This document shows, piece after piece, positions 43,786 to 53,960 of a stretch of 64,000 bases of DNA; positions within the stretch are counted from its first letter, which is position 1, and every line of letters begins with the position of its first letter. Position numbers and translations under genes: made by a program. The notes under the pieces were generated by a model that ran no database searches, was not told the DNA's origin, and saw only the letters and a program-made list of their open reading frames with translations. Where the stretch lies: the NCBI RefSeq assembly GCF_932276165.1, contig NC_063991.1, forward strand, positions 1,045,001 through 1,109,000. The letters run 5' to 3'. Source of the stretch: Plutella xylostella (Eukaryota; Arthropoda; Insecta; Lepidoptera; Plutellidae).

Positions 43786-43848
43786 TTTATAATGAGAAGG
43801 TAATCGGAAAATATATGAATGAACTTTTTCTGAAGTCCAGAATCTTTT

Positions 43849-43858
43849 TTTATTTATT
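43849..43858 (-). terminator. Poly(A) signals of the small secreted-protein gene
   Basis: Two overlapping AATAAA hexamers on the minus strand, about 40 nt after the stop codon at 43898. Confidence 0.6.
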
Positions 43859-43897
43859 ATATTTTAATAACATAATAATTATGCTGCAAACCCCTAA

Positions 43898-44427
43898 TCA
43901 CAAGTTACCCGTTTTAGCGTATTCGATATTCGCTCTTTTCGCACTGTTGATAATTTTATCCAACTTCTGTCGCGTCTCGAATAGATTCTTCCTTAGACTC
44001 CTGATCACCTCATCCACCATCGCATCGTCCATATCAGGGAACTCCGCTTTAACTTTCAGTTTAAGATCTTCAAACTGAGCATCATTCATGTTATCATCTA
44101 CATACACCTCTTCATCGACCCTTGTAACTGTACCTTCGTAATTGATAGTATCTTTGTCTCCTTTATCGACAACATCTCTTAAATCCCGAGAGAATTTCGT
44201 TAAAAAATCCTCTATCACGTCAGTGATTTGCTCCAGCTCGTGGTGCGTCAGTTCAGTGTATTGGGATCTGACGTAATCCGTCATCAAGGTCTTAAACGTC
44301 TGGATGTAGGTGACGATGGTCAGGTCACGGTGATGGTGAGCTAAGATGGCGTCAGTGGTGGGCTCCTGCTCGGTGGTGGGTGCCGTGAAGCAACTTGGGA
44401 TCAAGAATAAAAGGAGGCATGGTTGCC
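43898..44427 (-). CDS. Small secreted protein: main coding exon
   Basis: Acceptor at 44428-44429 (minus TTTTGTTACAG|GGCAAC), phase 1. It encodes QPCLLLFLIPSCFTAPTTEQ to the C-terminal RANIEYAKTGNL and a stop. An in-frame ATG further up (44479) belongs to the intron and was not used. Confidence 0.8.
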
Positions 44428-47167
44428 CTGTAACAAAAGAGAATTTCAAGTGAGTTGAGAACAAGATCCCAGTATCCAATTTTGCCTATAGGAGTTGCTG
44501 CCGCTTCACAGGTTCGTTATCGACGTAGATAAACGTCAATATATCGTGATTCGCAATAAATACGGCGCTGTGATTTAATGTGGGATTACGGACTTATTTA
44601 CAAACCTCTGTTGCCTGGTTTTGTTGTATCCATCCGTGTAATCTATGAGAACCTTTGGTTCAGGCGCAAAACAGAAGCGCATACGATTGGTAGGTGCAGC
44701 GAAACTGATATAAGTAGGTCTCTCTCAGCCTTCTACAGTCCACTGTTGGACATAGGCCTCTCCTAACAATCGCCACCCCAAAGGGTCACCCGCCATCTAC
44801 ATCCAACGGCTTCCCGCTACCTTCCACATATCATCAGTCTAACGGGTTGGGGGGCAACCGACACGCCGTTTGCCGACACGGGGTCTCCACTCCAGAACGG
44901 ATAACAGATATAAGTAGGTAATATGGAACAATTCGAATAAGTATTTCGGTTCCTTTAAGTAAATAGAGGTAATGAAGTAATGCTTAGGTTATTTTTATGT
45001 TCCTCCGTGGTAATTAGTAAAGGGAAATTAAAGCAGAAATGGATGATTCTTCGAAATTTCATTTTTCGTCTGATTTATATGGCCATTTTTTTATTTCATT
45101 TTTAGCTCTATAACATATGTTTATATAAAAATGGATATAGCAAATAACATATAATTGGAAAAGGCACTCTTTTTTATCAAATAGTTTTAGAGTTATTGAC
45201 GTTACATTTTTTTGTGGCCATATGAATCAGAACCAGAAGAAAGAACACCATGGAAAACCATATTTGTTTTTTTTAAACATACAGCATTGCTCGTAATTTT
45301 CTTGGACTGTCATCGATAGAAGAACTATAGAAGGTTACGCAAAATAAAATTTAAACATAAAATATTGAATTTATACCAGTGGCATGCAAAAAGATGTTCT
45401 GGGGCGACTATTTTCAGAAAATTTATAAAAGTGTCAATATCTCAAAAACTAACGACATTTTACTAAGGTCATATAGCGATATTCTGGTCACTCCTAAGCT
45501 GTACTATCAGCCCTGCAAGGCATGACGTAAACTTTTGGAACACTCTGTATAGGATGTTGTTTTTTTACCGTATGAATCATATAGGTACATATGAATCAGG
45601 ATTTTGCATAAAACCTTAAGTAGTTCATAATACATTCACACTATAGTGTTGTTTATTTTTTTCATAAATCTATAACCCAAGAGCATTACATGAAACTCAT
45701 ATTGAAGAATCAAACTCAAAAACTAGATTTTTTACAGGAGGAATATTAATCACAAGGGTACCTGAACCAAGACAATATGGATCAGATATTGACCTTCTTT
45801 TCACATGGATGTAGGCATACTTGGAGCATTAGGCATCTACTGGCTGGTGCGTTGGAGAGCTGGCTTCTAGCGAACGGATAGCCAGACTCCCATTGACACT
45901 ACATGACCAAGTATGGTCATCAACATGTTACGACATATTCTGAATCAGTACTACATGCCGGACACTCCTTAATTATTTATTTATAAAAAAACTTACGTAT
46001 TTATATGAACTAAATATTTTTTTTGTGAAAGGAAAACTCATTTCCCTTTGACAAAATTTAATTTTTTAAATAAATTAAAAGGGAAATGTGATACTGAACA
46101 TTTTGTTCCTCAAGCTGGCAAACGGACGCTCTATATGAATCAGAATAACACACTTCAAATATATTTTTTCAGTACTGAAACAGGATTTACTGAAAAAAAT
46201 TAGATAGGTTACAAATAGAGATAGAGCTAGACTGTATTGAAAAAAAAATACGTGTCATTATCTTAATTGGTCACAGAGATATCCTCAACGCCGTCGAAAA
46301 TACGGTCCCTGAAGAATCACCCAAATGTGTGTTCATGCAATGAAGATGATCATTATTCAGAGTATCTCAACATTTCTAATGCAATAACAAATTTCATCGT
46401 TATCATCATCAGCATCAGCCTGTAATTGTCTTCTGCTGGACATACATAGGTCTAAAGGGTAGGCTAGATATTAAAGGACAAATCACAAAGATATTTTATT
46501 TTTTAAATGTATGTAAATGTAAGTAAATAACTGATAAAAAGTCTTTGCAAAATCGCGCTCTTTTATGTCAGGACTTTATAGTTGGACTGTATACTTATGT
46601 TAAGTAGCGCTTTGAATTCAGTATCGCTTTAAAATCGCTAAGTCGCTCTCAAAAAGGCACCAGAGAGTTATTAATAATTCAAGTCAGAGGTAACTTTTAT
46701 TTAAATCTAGCTTTGAAGGTTAAGGTCTATTGTTGTTCGTAGGCTGAGGTGATGGGAAATTATTGTGTAAATTGGCATTATAACCATAGGCAATTAAATT
46801 GTGTAAGCATAGGTGTCCGTAAAGTTCGACAAATATAACTTTACAACCATAAACAAGTGCTATCACGAAAAAAAATGTATTAGGGCAACAATTTTGTTAT
46901 AATACTAGAACTTATTACAATGTCTTCCTTCCCGTGAAGGAAATTCTCTCGTTCCTAAGGATTTTTTGCCCCTCTCTTTTTACTCCTTTAGGGGTCGAAT
47001 TTTGGATGATTTGATTCCGAATTTCTGACACTGACGCGGCTTTTTCGATAATTTAAGGCTACCAGTTAAAGAAAACAATAATCTCCCTTCTTTCACCCAT
47101 TGTCACTAAATAAACACCACCACTAAATAAAGTCCTCTAAAAACCAAACAAAAAACAACTCACACAT
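43898..47167 (-). CDS. Small secreted protein, paralogue of the 52-kb repeat protein
   Basis: A two-exon minus-strand model: ATGT at 47164-47167 with donor GTGAGT, then 43898-44427 after acceptor TTTTGTTACAG. The joined product is about 177 residues. It begins with a classic signal peptide (MWQPCLLLFLIPSCFTA, cleavage before PTTEQE). The mature part is helical and acidic: LMTDYVRSQYTELTHHELEQ, DVIEDFLTKFSRDLRDVV, AEFPDMDDAMVDEVIRSLRK. The same order of motifs fills the C-terminal third of the larger protein at 52.1-57.2 kb (RHRYTNLTDDKMAKV, EFTTNLTKDIKRLF, YPEISEENARELAWVLRDNG). Both genes have a phase-1 intron inside the signal peptide. A TATA-like box and initiator lie upstream (47260-47289), and two AATAAA motifs follow. 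Function unknown. Exon 2 is certain as coding; the tiny exon 1 is inferred. Confidence 0.65.
44512..44582. repeat. Half of a TTATCGACGT-type MITE
   Basis: GCTGCCGCTTCACAGGTTCG and GTTATCGACGTAGATAAACG match the family in the DH-PBAN introns; no second arm. Confidence 0.5.
44735..44905 (-). mobile_element. RTE-type LINE scrap
   Basis: AGTCCACTGTTGGACATAGG and TCTCCTAACAATCGCCACCC are the degraded QQWT-type end of an RTE element. Confidence 0.5.
44906..47155. other. Unassigned intron region with recurring ATATGAATCAG
   Basis: Intron 1 of the small secreted-protein gene under my model. AT-rich, no coding frame. The string TATGAATCA occurs at about 45225, 45562, 45589 and 46135, which hints at an old degraded element of about 1.2 kb. 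Confidence 0.35.
47164..47167 (-). CDS. Small secreted protein: inferred exon 1 (ATG + 1 nt)
   Basis: Minus strand ATGT|GTGAGTT. The single extra base completes a Trp codon and the signal peptide. Supported by the promoter signals about 100 nt upstream. Confidence 0.5.
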
Positions 47168-47259
47168 ATTGACTGTTGTGAAAATTGCGCCACAGATTAA
47201 AATTAAACAATAGACAATCGACTACACTGTAGTGTTATAGGGTCTGTGTACTCACAACG

Positions 47260-47289
47260 ACTGAGGATATCTCGCATACATAATAAATA
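47260..47289 (-). promoter_or_regulatory. Core promoter of the small secreted-protein gene
   Basis: Minus strand TATTTATTAT (47280-47289) lies about 25-30 nt upstream of CCTCAGTCGT, which holds the arthropod initiator TCAGT (47260-47264). It implies a 5' UTR of about 95 nt. Confidence 0.5.
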
Positions 47290-47431
47290 TCTTGACTCGA
47301 GGAGAATAGGGTGACAAGTGCATAATTTGAGCGAAGAGGCGAGACCCATTCACACATGCTTATTTCTGATTGTGCGGCCGGGAATAGGGTATGTGTATAT
47401 TGAAGATTTTTACATACAGTATACTGAGAAT

Positions 47432-47648
47432 CCTAACTAATATTATAAATGTGAATCCTAACAAATATTATAATATTGTAACTGTGTCTGTATGTCTGGC
47501 CTGAAAGGCCAAAACTACTGAACGGATTTTAATGAAATTTGGTACAGATATGATCTAGACCTTGAGAAAAACATAGGCTACTTTTTATCCCGGAATTCCC
47601 ACGGGAAAACTTTTTAAGGCGAAGCGAAGCTCGCGGGAACAGCTAGTA
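47432..47648 (+). mobile_element. Lep1-like repeat
   Basis: Diverged copy with an extra partial start (TCCTAACAAATATTATAA) and the usual CAGCTAGT end. Confidence 0.7.
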
Positions 47649-47661
47649 CAGAATAGTATAT

Positions 47662-47943
47662 GTTGACGACTGTAATCCCCGAAGAGGTATTTCGCTTTTC
47701 GCTGTACATTTATACTCACGTGATACTTAGGTCGCGAGCCGTTTTGCCGTTTTTTAATGAGTAAGTACATTGCATTTAGCATACACAACAACCTAGAACA
47801 CAACAACAAGAATCTAGATGTGGAGGTTTCCTCACGATGTTAATTCTTTCACCGTAAGAGTACGTTAAGATTCTTGGTACATGATAGGATTTGAACCCAC
47901 GGCCTCACCGAGAGCCGAGATCTTATCCGTTACGCCACCACGA
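47662..47943 (-). repeat. tRNA-derived SINE, family C
   Basis: Reverse copy from CGACTGTAATCCCCGAAGAG to head TGAACCCACGGCCTC ... CGTTACGCCACCAC. Confidence 0.75.
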
Positions 47944-48232
47944 AAATCATGAATATAGATTTATCGGTTTTGTAACTTTTAGGGTGGTGTGTGCATTTTT
48001 TTTATAATTGTTGGAAAAATATGAGTTGCAATTTAAAACAGTCATCAATTTGTTTTTATTAATTGTCGTAGATTTACGATTAATTTATGATTACACTTCC
48101 TTGTTAAGCAGGAAGTGATAAAATATAAAACAACAGGTTTCCCACTCTTGGCAATGTTTGAATTGTACCTAATGAAAGGTTTTTATGGAAGATCATGGAA
48201 GGTATATAAAAAGGTTTGCAATACACTCACGA

Positions 48233-48967
48233 AGGTTCTACCTTTTTTGGCCTAAGATTTATTTGCCTAATCTCGTATTGAATAGTAACGTTTGGTCAAA
48301 ATCTCGTTTCGCCGAAAATCGTATGGCATAAATCTCTTTTAGTAAAAAGTTATTTCGCATAATCTTGTTTAGCCTAATAATGGTATAGCCGAATCTTGAA
48401 TAGCCTAATAATGCTATGGCATAGGTTATATAAAGTAATAATATTCGATTGGCTTTAACTTTGATGGAGCGTCTCCCTACATAGCGCAAACTGGTGCCTT
48501 GTATTGTGGCCGCTAAGTGGGAAACGCTCCGCTTTGCTTTTGACGAAAATGTGCATAACACGCTCCTCCTCACTTTGCTCGTCGTCGCACCTATCTTTAG
48601 GTTTCGATCCCATGGGGTTTAATGGCGTTTGTAATAATTATAATGGTCATTCACTTTCGATATTTTGATCATTTAATATCGTGATTTTCGGGATGTAGGA
48701 GAAAAGTACCACAATTTGTACATTTAAAACATACTAAATATAGTATTTGTAAAGATAATATTAGGAAAAACAAGATTATACCAATACGAACATTAGAGCA
48801 AACGAGACTTAGGTGTTTCAAGATTATGCCAAAAGAGTTTTAGACCAAACGAGTCTTATGCCACATAAGACTTGGCAAAGTGATGATTCTACCAAAAAAG
48901 TTTAGACCTTATGAGTTATGCGAAACGAGTTTAGGACAATAAAGATTAGGCGAGATGAGGGGAACCT
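48233..48967. mobile_element. Foldback element with GC-rich core (type 2 arms)
   Basis: Flanked by 8-bp direct repeats ACTCACGA (48225-48232, 48968-48975). Ends AGGTTCTACC / GGGGAACCT. The left arm is built of units like CTCGTTTCGCCGAAAATCGT and AATCTTGTTTAGCCTAATAA; the right arm carries the inverse type (GCAAACGAG, TTATGCCA). The core holds GGGAAACGCTCCGCTTTGC and CACGCTCCTCCTCACTTTGC. Confidence 0.75.
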
Positions 48968-49358
48968 ACTCACGAACAATGAAAAAGTTCCACTTACAAA
49001 ATGCCAACGCCGAAAGACCTGCATTTTTTTAAGTAAGAGTTACTTTAAAATTTGAACACATTTTGGCGTTTTTAGTTGGTGATATTCTGTTGAGCTGTTT
49101 TTTAAATGTACTTTAATATTGCATACGGCGCATTAAGCTAAATAGCCTTTTCAGTTAACCCCCCTTATTCATGGAAAAGTAATAGGACGTTTTAGCTATT
49201 GAACTGTTTTGTCACTCTCTAACTCAGAACAAATTGTTCTTTGACAGAGAGGGACGAAACAGTTCAATATCTAAAACGTCCTATAACTTTTCTATTAATA
49301 AGGGGGCAGGAGTAATTCGGTGCTACTGTCTCTGGAACTTTTTCATTGCTCGTGAGTG
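48966..49358. repeat. Foldback MITE (CTCACGAGCAATGAAA) with a nested MITE
   Basis: Ends CTCACGAACAATGAAAAAGT / ACTTTTTCATTGCTCGTGAG. The CCCCCTTATTCAT-type MITE at 49158-49306 is nested in it, and the type 2 foldback element inserted into its left end. Confidence 0.65.
49158..49306. repeat. Foldback MITE (CCCCCTTATTCAT family)
   Basis: CCCCTTATTCATGGAAAAGT / ACTTTTCTATTAATAAGGGG; same family as 13340-13483. Confidence 0.75.
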
Positions 49359-49368
49359 GACATCCTTA

Positions 49369-49566
49369 CTAATATTATAAATGCGAAAGTAACTGTGTCT
49401 GTCTGTCTGTCTGTTACTCTTTCACGCCAAAACTACTGAACGGATTTGAATGAAATTTGGTATACATATGGTATAGACCCTGGGAAAGAACATAGGCTAC
49501 TTTTTATCCCGGAATTCCCGCGGGAAAACTTTTTAAGGCGAAGCGAAGCGCGCGGGAACAGCTAGT
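49369..49566 (+). mobile_element. Lep1-like repeat
   Basis: Full unit, start TCCTTACTAATATTATAAAT to GGGAACAGCTAGT. Confidence 0.75.
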
Positions 49567-49692
49567 AGTCTATATTTAGTCTATGTATTATAGCTTTAGT
49601 AAACCCTCCCTATACTACCTAACTAATCTACCTAGAGGTGGAAACTTGTTCAACATGAGTTACTCTTTCATTGTTATCTACATATTAAATTA

Positions 49693-49955
49693 GACGACCG
49701 AATGGCGTAGTGGTTAGTGACCTGACTACTGAGCCGATGGTCCCGGGTTCGATTCCCGGCTGGGGCAGATATTTGTTTAAAACACAGATATTTGTTCTCG
49801 GGTCTTGGATGTGCCCGTAAAATGGCAATAGGCCCGCCCCCTATTACATTGGGTCTAACATAACACTCTGGCGAAAAGTGGGTGCAGCAATGCACCTCTG
49901 CCTACCCCGCAAGGGAGTACATTAGTACAAGGCGTGAGTGCGTGTTTTTTTTTTT
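49693..49955 (+). repeat. tRNA-derived SINE, family B
   Basis: Full forward copy with GTGCGTGTTTTTTTTTT end. Confidence 0.85.
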
Positions 49956-49959
49956 AAAT

Positions 49960-50365
49960 TAGGTAGTTATGTTTTCCTAATATTATTGTAAAATAAAATA
50001 AAATAAGTATGTGAACATCCCCTTACTGTTGACACCAGTTACAGTAATTTAAAATCTACAAAGGAGCAGTCATTCAGTCATTGTAGACTTACTTACGTAT
50101 GTTTATTTTCTTCTTTGAACTAAACAAGAGTGTGGACACTTATTTTGTTTACAAAGGTCAGTTCGTGGTAAGTTAAGTATAATTAAAATAATAATAGATG
50201 GGTGTCTGTTTTAACTTTGTGTGAAGGTCATTGCATTAGGTAAATAGTTTCATCACAGCATGTGGAGCTATGTTAGCACTTTTAAAACAATGGATTTCAT
50301 AAAAAAAACATGGATTCATAACTTTCCTAACGTCTTAGTGAGGTAAGTAGGATGATTTAAGGCTG
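49960..50365. other. Unassigned stretch
   Basis: AT-rich; nothing recognised. Confidence 0.4.
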
Positions 50366-50369
50366 CTTT

Positions 50370-50835
50370 TGGTGGTAGCTCAGTCAGAAGGGCTAGTACG
50401 GGGCGCATTTAAGACGTGACAAAAGTTTTGCATCGCCGTCACTCACACCGCGCAGCCTCAAGGGTGAGCGCGACGGAGAACTTTTGTCACGTCTTATTAG
50501 CGCGCTGTGCTACATGGCCTGGTAAGCGCCCGCTTCTCACGCAAGAGATGCGGGTTCGAATCCCGGTGCTGACATGTACCTACCAATGAGATCTTTTAAC
50601 TTAAGTACAATGTATACCATCGCTCTTACGGTGAAGGAAAACATCGTGAGGAAACCTGCATATCTAGATTTAGCACATCTAGACATGTGAACCCACCAAC
50701 CCGCAGTGGACCAGCGTGGTGGGAAATGGTCCAATCTTAGGAAGGCAGTTCAGACCTTGGGGATATGCACAAAGGTTCCACTCGAGAGAGCCAGGTGCAG
50801 GTACTTACAACCCCACAGAGAATAGAATAGAATAG
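50370..50835 (+). repeat. SINE family A with MITE inside its tRNA head
   Basis: GGTGGTAGCTCAGTC is cut by a foldback MITE (50387-50513), then GGTAAGCGCCCGCTTCTCAC continues to a (AATAG)n tail. Confidence 0.8.
50387..50513. repeat. Foldback MITE (GGGCTAGCAC family)
   Basis: AAGGGCTAGTACGGGGCGCA and AAGACGTGACAAAAGTT with inverse arm AACTTTTGTCACGTCTTA; sister of 16730-16867, one end diverged. Confidence 0.7.
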
Positions 50836-50839
50836 AAAG

Positions 50840-51280
50840 GCTGCTTTTATGTACGACCAAATGTTTCAGTCTTTCTTTTGAAAAGTTAAGAGGAAGAACG
50901 AGTGTAGAGTTACTAAATGAATTTAGTACAGGCCAAACTCAGGATGTCTTCAATAAATGGTAAATTATCTTAAAGCGCCATGGTTGCTATACCGCTAACT
51001 CGCTTTTAAATTAAAATTATGAAGGGGTTTTCAAATTAAACGTACTTATGTGTTATATATGTTGTAGTTCATAGTCAACTTACCCAGACTTATTTACAGG
51101 TTCATTGTGTTTTGGCCCCGCTCTGTAAACAATGTTTCAGTGTTATCGTTGGTATGAAAAATAAACATAGATGTAGTAAAATCTTATTTACTGATTCTGA
51201 ATAAGTATGGTAATGGGGATGGGTAAATAAGAACCTACTTTACTAAGTACTTTACTTGAATAGCATACATTATTATTCTA
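50840..51280. other. Unassigned stretch
   Basis: AT-rich, nothing recognised. Confidence 0.4.
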
Positions 51281-51283
51281 AAA

Positions 51284-51478
51284 TCCTAACTAATATTATA
51301 AATGCAAAAGTAACTGTGTCTGTCTGTTACTCTTTCACGCCAAAACTACTGAACGGATTTTAATGAAATTTGGTACACATATGTTCTAGACCCTGAGAAA
51401 GAACATAGGCTAATTTTTATCCCGGAATTCCCACGGGAAAACTTTTTAAGTCGAAGCGAAGCTCGTGGGAACAGCTAT
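51284..51478 (+). mobile_element. Lep1-like repeat
   Basis: Full unit, joined almost directly to a second copy. Confidence 0.75.
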
Positions 51479-51486
51479 CCTAACTA

Positions 51487-52052
51487 TCTTAATCCTAACT
51501 AATATTATAAATGCGAAAGTAACTGTGTCTGTCTGTCTGTCACTCTTTCACGCCAAAACTACTAAAGTAAGTATTTGAATGAAATTTGGTATGGGGCCGT
51601 CCATTAATCACGTGAGGCTCAATAGGGGGGGGGAGGGGGTACGGAAAACCTCACGAAACATCACGTGGGGGGAGGGGGGGTCTCGTTAGATATCACGTGT
51701 ATTAATTTTTTGCCAAAAAGCGCTAGGTATTAGGATTAGGATTGACTCGCCCGCCGTTGCGTTTCAATACAAAACGCAATTTTCGTTATATTTTTTCTAG
51801 TCAAAAATAGCCTTTACATAGACTCCCAAAAAATACACGTGATCCAGGGGGGGGGAGGGGGGGTTGGTCCCAAACCTCACCAAATATCACCAGGGGGGAG
51901 GGGGGGGGGGGTAAAAAAATGAGAAAAACGACCTCACGTGATTAATGGACGGCCCCTATGCATATGGGAAAGAACATAGGCTACTTTTTATTCCGGAATT
52001 GCTACGGAAAAAACTTTTTAAGGCGAAGCGAAGCTCACGGGAACCGCTAGTA
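51487..52052 (+). mobile_element. Lep1-like repeat split by a G-rich MITE
   Basis: Parts 51487-51592 and 51957-52052 flank the insert at 51593-51956. Confidence 0.7.
51593..51956. repeat. G-rich inverted-repeat element
   Basis: Ends GGGGCCGTCCATTAATCACG / CGTGATTAATGGACGGCCCC of more than 20 bp. Inside are several runs of 7-10 G on the plus strand (51630-51680, 51846-51911), able to form quadruplexes. Non-coding. Confidence 0.75.
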
Positions 52053-52143
52053 ATAAATATATTGGTGTCGCAACGATTATAACGTTCCCCAAATTACAAG
52101 TAAGTATATATACTTACTTACAGTATGATAATAAAACTAGCAC

Positions 52144-53960
52144 TTACCTCCTCCTAGCCTGGTTTCCTCCTTGGTTGACGATCAACTTTCGTCGTGCATT
52201 CGCTTCCAACACATCTCTCCCCGGCTGTTGTCTAAACTTTACTGCATCAGGTCTTGGCGTGTATTCTTCATACCTCGTCTTCGGATCTTTCAGATCTAGG
52301 AAACCGTCCAGATGCTGCTTAAGCCTCAGTCCATTGTCTCTGAGCACCCAGGCGAGTTCTCTTGCATTCTCCTCACTGATTTCAGGGTATAGCTGCATGA
52401 CCCCTTCGACCATTTCTTCCATCTGTTGGCTTTCCGACATTTTCTGTTCTTCCCCACCGCCGAATAATCGTTTAATATCCTTTGTTAAATTCGTCGTGAA
52501 CTCCTTGACTGTTTCGTCTACTTTCGCCATTTTGTCGTCAGTTAAGTTGGTATATCGATGGCGTATCATAAAGTTAACGATTAGGTTTAAGACTTTTCTT
52601 TGCTCATCTGTTGGCTGGTCGGGGTCTGATGGATTGATCGAAGGGTCTTTTGCCAACTTTGATAATACATCAGCGATATCGTTTACGTTTATTGTTGGAA
52701 GGTTCTGATTGGTGGGACTGTGGTGTCCAGGGTTTTGATTGGGTTTGAAGAGAAGAGGGTTATCAAATGCTGATATTGGAGTTTCTGGTTCAGGAACTCT
52801 TTGAGTAGCAGGATTGCCTGGTGAACCCAAAAATTTGCCTAACAAGGAAGCTAAAGGATTCTTACCCACAGTATTGGCTGGTGAGTTTTTAATTGGACCT
52901 GGTGTGGATGATGATAACAGTCCACTACCGAATAATGATACTAAATTTTGCAATGGGTTTAACGACGCATCTTCTTCTTCTCCTTCTTGGGGTGAGCCCA
53001 AAAGCGTACGAAAGATTGATAGCAATCCTTGTAAAGGATTAAGGGAAGAACCTTCCGTTGGTGACTCATCATCGGGAGACGATCCCATTAAGCTACTGAA
53101 TAGTGAAAGTAAATCAGGCAATGGATTTAATGACACGTCATTAAGATTGACTGGTGATGAACCCACAGGAGAAGGTTGCGATGGACTTAAACCTGAACTA
53201 AATAACGAAGCCAAACTTTGCAGTGGATTGAAAGACGCACCTGCTGAAGGTCCGTTAGGAGTCTTTTGAGCCCCTAAAGTATTCCTAAATAAAGACATTA
53301 AACCCTGGAGATTATCTTGAGGAAATCCACTGGAACCAGGAGATCCAAAACCCTGAGGAAACGCATTATTTAATGAGGGGCCTTGCCTAGCCACAGGTAT
53401 ATCTGGTGACGGATAGGCATCCAAGACTTCATAGGGCAGCTGTGATGGCCAGCCCTGCCCAGGTCCCGTAATTGGCTGGCTAACACCTGGATCCTGCGCA
53501 TTCCTACGATATTGTGGGGTCATAACTGGCGGTGCGTTAGGTATTTGAGGACCTCCTTCGCCTTCCGATCGTCCCTGAAGATACGAGTGGAGAGCTCCCG
53601 CTCTGGGTGTGTCAGGCAGGGGTATCCTTTCTACCTCTTCTTTATACAGCTCCTTTCCTTTAGGAGCTAAATTGTAGATAATCTTGGCTATTAAGTCTAT
53701 GACTTCAGGGTTGTCAGGGCGGAGGGCGGGGTTGTCTTGTGCTACATAGTTCAGAGTCTGGAACAAGTCTCTGATGGCATCCTTGTTGATAGCGGCTTTG
53801 GCCAGCCGAGGGTCAGTTATTCCGAATAGTTTTCGTAAAGAGTAGTCGTCTTCTGGTGGTGGTCCTTGGTCTTCAACTAAGTATCCTGTCATGGCATCTT
53901 CCTGGGTCAGTGATGAAGTGAATAGATCGATGGTGCAGATGATAAGGAGCAGGGTTTTTA
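52144..53960 (-). CDS. Repeat secreted protein: main coding exon
   Basis: One uninterrupted frame of 605 codons from the acceptor at 53961-53962. Frame upstream of the internal ATG (MTGYLVEDQG) still encodes hydrophobic signal-peptide sequence (KTLLLIICTIDLFTSSLTQE), so that ATG is not the start. Confidence 0.85.

Noticed and set aside
44428..44479. Start of the small secreted protein at the in-frame ATG 44479 (MDTGILFSTH)
   Set aside because: It lies upstream of a good acceptor and gives no good N-terminal signal; splicing to ATGT at 47164 gives a textbook signal peptide.
53870..53892. Start of the repeat protein at MTGYLVEDQG
   Set aside because: Hydrophobic signal-peptide sequence continues in frame upstream to an acceptor, so this Met is internal.
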